From: Volvox africanus
Taxonomy: Eukaryota; Chlorophyta; Chlorophyceae; Chlamydomonadales; Volvocaceae
Direction: 5' to 3'
Length of the DNA stretch: 64,000 nucleotides
Assembly: GCA_030268105.1 (NCBI GenBank)
Contig: BSDZ01000079.1
Location: 3,601,501 to 3,665,500 of the forward strand
Part shown: positions 47,832 through 64,000 of the stretch, piece by piece
Numbering within the stretch: the stretch's first letter is position 1
Layout of the letters: each line of letters starts with the position of its first letter
The notes under the pieces: generated by a model
The model's input: only the letters and a program-made list of their open reading frames with translations
What the model was told of the DNA's origin: nothing
Databases searched by the model: none
Translations under genes and position numbers: made by a program

Positions 47832-50306
47832 CTATCTATGTCCCGTGCGATATGCACGGTCGTAGGCGTGCCTCCCCACGTAGGATTCCAACAACGGCAT
47901 CAGTCTGGGAAGGGTCTCAGGAATACCGGCTGTGAGCTCAAAGTCTATCACAAGCCCGGCTTTGCGAAAGGCCTCTTCAACCGGCTTGGACTCGTGCTTA
48001 TACACCTGTTCACATACAGCGGGACACGAGGGACCGCCATAAAGTGATTACATGAAAACCAGCGAGCATGCTAGGATGGCTTAACGCATGATTAAAGCAG
48101 ACCCGAGGCCTACGCCAACCGGGTCCTATCTCCTATGAGGAGGGCGTGGCCACAATACATCACCATGCCAGCGCCTCTTAAGAATCAGCAACAAAGAACA
48201 TAACGTTCCGCCTGGCAGAGCACCACTGCAGCCTCCACCAATACGGCTCGCTGTAACATTAACGCTGTCGCTCACTCACCGTCCCGAGGTCCGTCTGTAC
48301 GGGGCACTTGATCAGCTTCCCCTTCCATACAGGCCACACACTTTCAATCTTGTTTCCCGCGCCACAGCTCCTCCCCTCATCTCACATCACGAACCCCCCG
48401 GTCAGCGAGAATTAGGCAAGCCTAAGTTATCGCTGTACGATTCCTGAGACTCCTCCTCCAGGCCTACCAGCCAGCAGCTCGCGCCCTACCCAACCCGCTG
48501 CCCACCTCCAGGCGGTGGCGGATGACCTCCTCCTGATCGTCCGCCCGTGTCTCTAGGTGCGGTGCGCACTCGGGCGGTGGGCTCAAAGGTGGCATCACGA
48601 TTTCCGGTCTCCCATCCGCACTGGCGGCCAGGTGGATGTCCGCTACGTTGTAGTTCTTGCCGCAATGACGACACAGTCGACGACCTGTACGTACGGCCAG
48701 GTCAACCGAGCACAAATGCCCTCATCACATCACATCAAATCAAATCACGCCATTCCATGTTGGGATCCTGGGAGAGAGCCCACGAGCAGTGCCCTTTGTT
48801 GAGATGAGCGATACATGTATAAGAAGGAGAACGAGAGGGAAGAAAGAAGTAATACCGCGCGGGCAGCGGGGCGCTTTCCTCTCTAACATGACCACAACAT
48901 GAACTTGGCTATAGCTTTGGGTCCATCGATAGGAAATTCAAACTTTACGGGTAGCATTGCCATCAGCCTTGCCATCAGCCTGGCCGGAATATTGCCGGCA
49001 GAAACGTCGACGCGGCGTCGTGCCAAGGAAGCAGCTAGCTGCCGAGGGAGTCCTGTCTTGCTTACAAGGCACTCGCTGAGGTGGCAGCAAGCGTCCGACA
49101 CGCCGAACTTACCCATGCATTTTTGCACCAGCACCTCTTCTCTGAGGCTTAGGTTGAGGACGAGACCGATGTCCGTGGACTTGAGCAGCTGCTCCGCCTG
49201 GGGACTCAGAAAAGAACACGACCCATCACCATCCACATTGCACAGCAGAGCGTAAAATACCATACGTATGACACGTAGCTCAGCCAGACCTGTAAACCAG
49301 ATCTGTTGTCGTACCTTTCCCACCAATTCCCAAACCCGCACTCCGTACCTGCGCCCCGGTTCGCGGATAACCGTCCAAAATGAAACCTCGTTCTCCCTGC
49401 TGGCGACCCCGGGCCAAGCGCTCCTGAAGCACCTGAGCGCGGTAAGCCAATGTTTATTACAGCGACACAGCGCCGGACACAGCTATGTGGTTATTACGGT
49501 GAAGGTAGCACCGGTGGCAGCGGCAGCAGCAGTCCGAAGGGTGCAGAATGAACTGTAGACCTACTGGCACTGCCATTGGAGGAAAAATCAGGCTCAAAGA
49601 GGGCTTAAGCGGGCTTATTCCTCTGAATATGAAAGTGAGTAGCCATTCGTGGAAGGATTCGTTGGGCACCAACGAATTACCCTAAGCACCACCACTCGCA
49701 CCTGTTGGACCATATCGCAAGGCAGCAGCTTGCCTTGGTTGACGATAAATTTCATCTGTGGAGTGGTTCAGAGGGGGCAAGGGAAGGGACGGGTCGGGTC
49801 GCGGGAGGGGCTGTTTATGGAGGTACGTCAGGTCGGGCTGCACACAGCAGCAGCAGCAGCTACGAATCGGCACCGCACGGTGTGCAAGGAGCTCTTGGTC
49901 CCTCCAAGTGGTCCTCCCATCCCCCATCAGCAGGATGCCAGCGCTATGCAAACGCGGCTATTCGGGGTCTGTTTGATTTCGGGGCTAAGGGCTTTGAATG
50001 CAAAGCGTGTACCTGGGCCCCCAAGCTGCTGCCGCTCTTGATCTCGGCACGGATCAAATCGCCAGTTGCTATATGGGGCACGCCAAAAGCCTTCGCGACG
50101 CGAGATGCGTAGGTGCCTTTTCCCACGCCGGGCGGCCCAAGGAAGACCCAATTGATCGATGGTCGCGCCGCATCTGTGCTGAACCCCGCCGGCGTTCCGC
50201 TGCTGGACAATCGATCAAGGGCATCTTTTAAGCTGCTAACTGCGGCATAGGTTGACATCGGCAGCCTCCATCCGCGACGCTGCAAAGCCGCCGACGCCGA
50301 TGTCAT
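47832..50306 (-). CDS. Adenylate kinase, organellar, zinc-lid type
   Basis: Six exons join in phase: 50306-50013, 49755-49702, 49432-49349, 49197-49113, 48684-48506 and 48005-47832, giving 289 residues. It converts ATP plus AMP to two ADP. The P-loop GPPGVGKGT is at 57-65, the AMP-binding ATGDLIR segment follows, and DGYPRT (136-141) replaces the usual DGFPRT. The lid has C-x2-C (Cys177, Cys180, in [11 protein letters not shown]), as in plant plastid adenylate kinases of the At5g35170 group. The C-terminal [11 protein letters not shown] region matches their helix after the lid. The first ~50 residues are basic and rich in Ser and Ala, as in a plastid or mitochondrial targeting peptide. It shares a 247-bp upstream region with the CoA-transferase gene. 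Confidence 0.93.
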
Positions 50307-50553
50307 AATGATTACGCTTCGGTTAACTCGCGATCACAAAACGTTTTGTAACGTGCAACTTTGCGCAAGAAGTTTACTTAAAATCATAAATATCACTTGA
50401 ACTTCGCTAGGGAGAGCCACTCAGTGCGCGGCGTAGGTGGAGCCAGACGAACGATTAACGTTCCTCATGTGCCGTACGCACCGCTGCAGTATCGTACCTT
50501 CTAGCCCCAAATGATTTATTTATTTATTGGATATATGCTTACGTAAAACCAAA
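50307..50553. promoter_or_regulatory. Short bidirectional promoter region with 14-bp palindrome
   Basis: Only 247 bp separate the start codons of the adenylate kinase (minus) and the CoA-transferase (plus). A perfect 14-bp palindrome, ACAAAACGTTTTGT, lies at 50336-50349. It has an ACGT core, the core recognised by many plant bZIP factors, but no function is shown. An AT-rich segment (TTTATTTATTTATTGG) precedes the CoA-transferase start. Confidence 0.5.
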
Positions 50554-57384
<6,831 letters not shown>

Positions 57385-60300
57385 GGGCTGGTTATGGCAA
57401 TATGTGGTGAAGTGAAGAGGAGTGAGCGGCCTAAGTCTGGGTCTGAGGCGAAAGGGGGGCCGTGAGCACCTGATGGGGAAGGAGGGGAGGGGAATGGTGC
57501 AAAATATCGTGCGACAGTTGGGGGGAGGCCGAATGGGCGAGACCTGATAGTGCTGTGAGGAGTGAAATTGGAGGGAGGGAAGGGGAGAGTCACTGGACCC
57601 GGGCTCTCCGTGAGGGGGGGGATGGGGGTGGGTGATCTGGGGGGGAGGTGGGATTGGGACATAGGGTTTAGGAACGGACCTGGTTACAGGAAAGCTGGTG
57701 TGCTGGGGAGCAGACAGGTGGGGAGAGATGGGCAGAGGAGTAGGAGGTGGCGAGAAGAGAGGTGGCAGGTGAGGAGTATCAGGAGCAGTGGTGCATGCAG
57801 CTGAGGAAGCTGAGGAAGCTAAGCCGGGGATCACGGGTAGTGGGGACGCGGGAGACGATCCGACGACGGGGTCAAGCAATGGCCGGGACTGCTGCTGTAC
57901 ATATGGCTGTATCAGCTTATATATATCAGCTTACCTAATGGCTGTCTGTCCGTCTGTCTAAATGTCACCTGGAAGCTTATCTAAGGCTATCATATTTGTA
58001 CGGCTGGCTGGCTGACTTCGGAGCCGAGGCGTCGTCTCTGCATCGTCGGTGTGTGTGTTTTGCACTCCCAAGTCCCAACCCCCGAGGGAGGGTGGGGAGA
58101 TGACTGTTCTTGCCATTTTAATGTTCAGCGAGGTCGGATGCATGTGATCATATCTCATCAGGCCGGGGGTTTGTGAATCGAGCAGTACAGTCTGCTTGGA
58201 AGGGGTGGAGTGCAGCTTCACAGGGGACTCCCGGCTCATCGTGCCCTCAGGCCGGGTTCAGATCGCAGTGCCTGGTATCAGCCCACGGCTCAGCGATCAG
58301 CCGGATACGTGCACCTCCTGCCGCTATAATGCCAATTATTTAAGAAGGGAAAATCAATTATGAATTAAAGATTAAAAAGGAATGGCTGCGATGATTATGC
58401 CGATGATTACCTGACGAGGCCTGTCCCGCTGCTGAACGAGGAGGCCTGCTTAAGCCATATCAAGGTTGAAGGCCCGGACATAAAGTGAATTATTATAAAA
58501 TAGAATTATTATAGGAAAATAAGAAATATAAGAATGTATTAAATGAAAAAAGTAAATGGGTTGCGTCCCGGTGATTTTCGTAGGAGATGTGGACCCGACT
58601 CTCTTCTGCGAAGCCGCCGCTCCTTAAGCTAGCCGGATCATAGGATGCTGCTACCCTGGCGAATGGCTGTGGGTGGCAGTGGCCGCGTGTGTGGCCATGT
58701 GTGTTCTGCCGTACTTCTTGTAACGACTCATTGCCATACGTTCGCTCTCGGGCGATTGCGCATCAGCAGGGGATCATACCGCACGTACAGACGGACGGAC
58801 GGACTGGGAGGCGGCACGGCACGTACTTGTCGTCAATGGACCCCGACTGGGCTGTAAGGCTCGTGAGGCGCCTGCGCAATTCATGACCCGGACACGACTC
58901 GTGGTGTATCGAGAGGGGGGTTCGGCAGAGCTGGTTGTCTTCGGGAAGGCTGTGATGTGCAGTGGCGGTTGAGATGGTTAAGGTGGTTGTGGTGGTTGTG
59001 AACTATCATGGAATGGGGTGTGTGGCAACCGATCCCACGAAGTTGGGTAGCCAATGGGGGTTTGGCAAGGTTTACGGCGCATTTATCAAAACCTAAGCTC
59101 AGCTCCTGCTCCGCCTGACATCGTTTGGAGCTCCTTTCAAAGTCTTTCGTGCTCACGTCGTACCCTTCCAAACATCGCTTATATTTGACGTCGAAAAAAG
59201 TTATGTATGGGGACGAGAGATATAGATGCGGGTTTGGGCTCTGAGAGTGAGAGCTCTGCGAGATCGCCCGCCTCTTTACAGGGTCAGTCAGGTGCCAGAT
59301 TTCATGAGACGTGTGCAGAGTCCGGGAGCTGCCGCGTAAGGTGAGGGCCGGGTGCAAGACGGTGCAAGAAAACCACGGGGCATCATTCGGGTGTACAAAA
59401 CACACGCACGCCAACATGCTGGGGGTGCGGGTGCGGGTGCGGGCGCTATTCCTCGTCGAATGCGGTGCCGTTTAATTGGGCCCTTGCAATCTTGTCGTAC
59501 ATGTCCGTATATATGTTATCACGGTGGAAGTTTGAAAAGTTAGGGGGTATTTATTACTTCAAGTCAGGTCGTACTAAACGGAGATTTGTGACATCTGTCG
59601 TATGCATCCAAGAGTGATGGAGGAGGACGGTCGATGGGACCGCAGGCGGTTGCTAAGTTTCTGCGGCGGCGTCCCGCGAAGGGGGGCATCTGAGGCAGGC
59701 ACGGGCTGGGCTTCTGGATCGCGAGTCACGGCAATGGAGCTGTAACAAGCAACTGCCGCAACCAAACAGTTGCAACTACACACGATAAGGTTTTTGAGAT
59801 TCTAAGCACAGTGTGTGCGTGCATCATCACAGAACCCCTTTTCGCAAGCCCGATGCGATGTCGCCAGGGAGGGTGACTACTGCCGTACGCATAACTGCAA
59901 CTCCACCGTTATGACGGAAGAATCGTCCACCTGATACCATCACACCAGAGTTATTTGACCTGAAGCTTGCCTGTCATTTTCCCGCAATAAATCGCGTACG
60001 GTGCAAGGCAACCGACTACCTAATTGCAAACAAGTTATCGTGAGTTTGACCGCAGCTGGGTTCCGAAGCGATATAAATACATCTCATTTACCTAAAATTA
60101 TCAATGCGGGGAAAATCTGTGGCGCGCTGAAGAAGGACGCTCTGCTCTGACACATCGTGGTACCCGGCGTCAGCACTTGCCGGCTGAGGTGAGGACGGAC
60201 AGGACCCGAGCACGTTCTTCCAACCACGGCAATCATTATAAGCTCCAGAAGCCCCATATTATGGTGCGGCGTGGACATTGGCACCAGCCGACACTCCCCT

Positions 60301-61518
60301 GGAGTGCATGCTGGCCGATGGATCGGCACAGGAATTCGCCTTCACGGCACAGCCTTGGAGCATCTCTTGGGCATATTGATCTCTGTATGCTTGCTATGTG
60401 TGTCCCTGATCAAGGCTGTCGAGTGCGGTTCTGTTGCCGTATCTCTCTCTGCCGGGCAGGCCGCGATATGGCTTAGGGCTCGTGTCCGGCAGGAGCGGCA
60501 ATTTAGCCCGGTCCTCCTCCTCGGATTCGCGTATTGTTTTCAATGACAATTTACATTATAAACATGCTCTACTTTGTAGCCAAAGGCATTAGGCTACTGT
60601 TGCAGTGCGAGCTGGGCCGCGAGGACTGGTGTACGACAATAGTCTTTCCCCGACGCATGCCCGGGTTCTACGGTGCAGGATCTGGTGCCATCTGTCTCAA
60701 AATCCAATTTTTGGATTGTACCTTATTTCTTGGGTTGGCAGTGCATTAGATTAGCTGCTTGCCCTTGCAGCAGCTGCTTTTGGCAGCGGCGGCCGCCACA
60801 CTGGGTTTCACTGAGTCCCAATACGACAAACATTCTTCGTACTCCCCCCAGATTTTGCTGCTGACTTGTAATCCTCCGCCTTCCTTCTACAAAAAGGTCT
60901 GCGATTCCGTCCTCCTCCCCATCCTCTGCTCTCCTCTCCGCTCCTCTCCCCGCACAGCATCCGCACTCCACGACTCCACTGCCACGCCCACGGCAGGGTC
61001 ACGACATTTTAACCCTAAAACCCAAAAACCCAGAAGACGACGAAGAAGAAGAGGACGAAGAAGTCCCTTAGACGAGCTGCCAGTGCCCCTCACTGTCACG
61101 TCAAACGTGATGCACATGAACGATGTCCCGTCCTGTCCCGTTTGCGTACTTACCGGGATCTTCACGCAGTACGTAAGGCCCATGTCGCTGCATTATAGGC
61201 GTGCGCGTGAATGTCAGGTCTTATCCTTCTTTCTTCGCTGCGCATGGTCCATCGCTTCATCAATAGGTCTGGTGAGCTGACCCCGCAGCCCCCCACACGG
61301 ACTGGGTCCGACCCTCCACCTCCGCCAAGCTGAGTGAAGTCCCGCCCAACCCCCGTCCTACCCACCACAGCAAGCTCAACCGCGTGTCAGTGAGACCCGG
61401 CGAGGGCTATAGGGCAGTACGGCAGCCAGAGAGCTTTGGGTCGGACTTTCGTACTCTATTGTACAACAGCTAAAGGGTGGTCAAAAGGCGTTTCCCTGGA
61501 GCTGTCCAAAGCAGCTCC
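57385..61518. other. Intergenic, no gene seen
   Basis: The CoA-transferase 3' flank is followed by mixed-composition DNA with an AT-rich block at about 58320-58560. Frames at 58645-58857 (plus), 58881-59417 (minus), 60271-60546 (plus) and 60759-61280 (plus) lack domains and splice support. The promoter of the CHD-type gene should lie in the last few hundred bases. Confidence 0.45.

Positions 61519-64000
<2,482 letters not shown>

Overview
This is a window of nuclear DNA from a eukaryotic alga, most likely a green alga (Chlorophyta). The genes are broken by many spliceosomal introns. They include a plastid triose-phosphate-type translocator with a transit peptide, a plant-type M41/FtsH-like membrane protein, a zinc-lid organellar adenylate kinase and a PHD-chromodomain CHD protein of the PICKLE/Mi-2 kind. 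Long Ala/Ser/Gly-rich disordered protein segments and many G-rich and AT-rich simple repeats also fit green algae. I cannot place it below phylum. No bacterial-style operons, rRNA genes, tRNA genes or CRISPR arrays were seen.

Layout. (1) 257-844 (-): an exon of a two-KH-domain RNA-binding protein, cut by the left edge, with a possible small gene at 1821-2463 (-). (2) 3223-6139 (-): six-exon AAA-less FtsH/M41-like membrane protein, followed by a head-to-head ten-exon TMEM135-like gene (7000-13816, +) with a ~720-residue low-complexity tail. (3) 13.8-20.3 kb: no convincing gene, but two copies of a dispersed repeat; a third, inverted copy lies at 33.7 kb. (4) 20348-23949 (-): eight-exon phosphate translocator, divergent from a two-exon 1152-residue protein of unknown function (24294-27904, +). 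(5) 27.9-36.2 kb: mostly gene-poor, AT-richer DNA. (6) 36213-41892 (+): nine-exon ATG14-like autophagy protein. (7) 45451-46113 (+): the 3' end of a small membrane protein gene, convergent with an intronless PLCXD-type phospholipase (46608-47582, -). (8) 47832-50306 (-): six-exon adenylate kinase sharing a 247-bp upstream region with an eleven-exon family III CoA-transferase (50554-57384, +). Two introns of the latter are filled with minisatellite and microsatellite DNA around a 25-nt microexon. (9) 57.4-61.5 kb: no gene seen. (10) 61519 to the right edge (+): 5' part of a CHD-type chromatin remodeller whose first intron is a (GGGACA)n array inside the PHD finger.

Exon models were built by hand from reading frame, intron phase and family conservation. 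In every multi-exon model reported with confidence above 0.6, the phases agree at each junction. The genes are ordinary housekeeping, organelle-transport, autophagy and chromatin genes with no sign of a shared pathway. The points of interest are gene architecture (microexon, GC-AG intron, repeat-filled introns, relaxed splice donors), two poorly characterised protein families and one repeat family. I found no clear evidence of a new multi-gene system.
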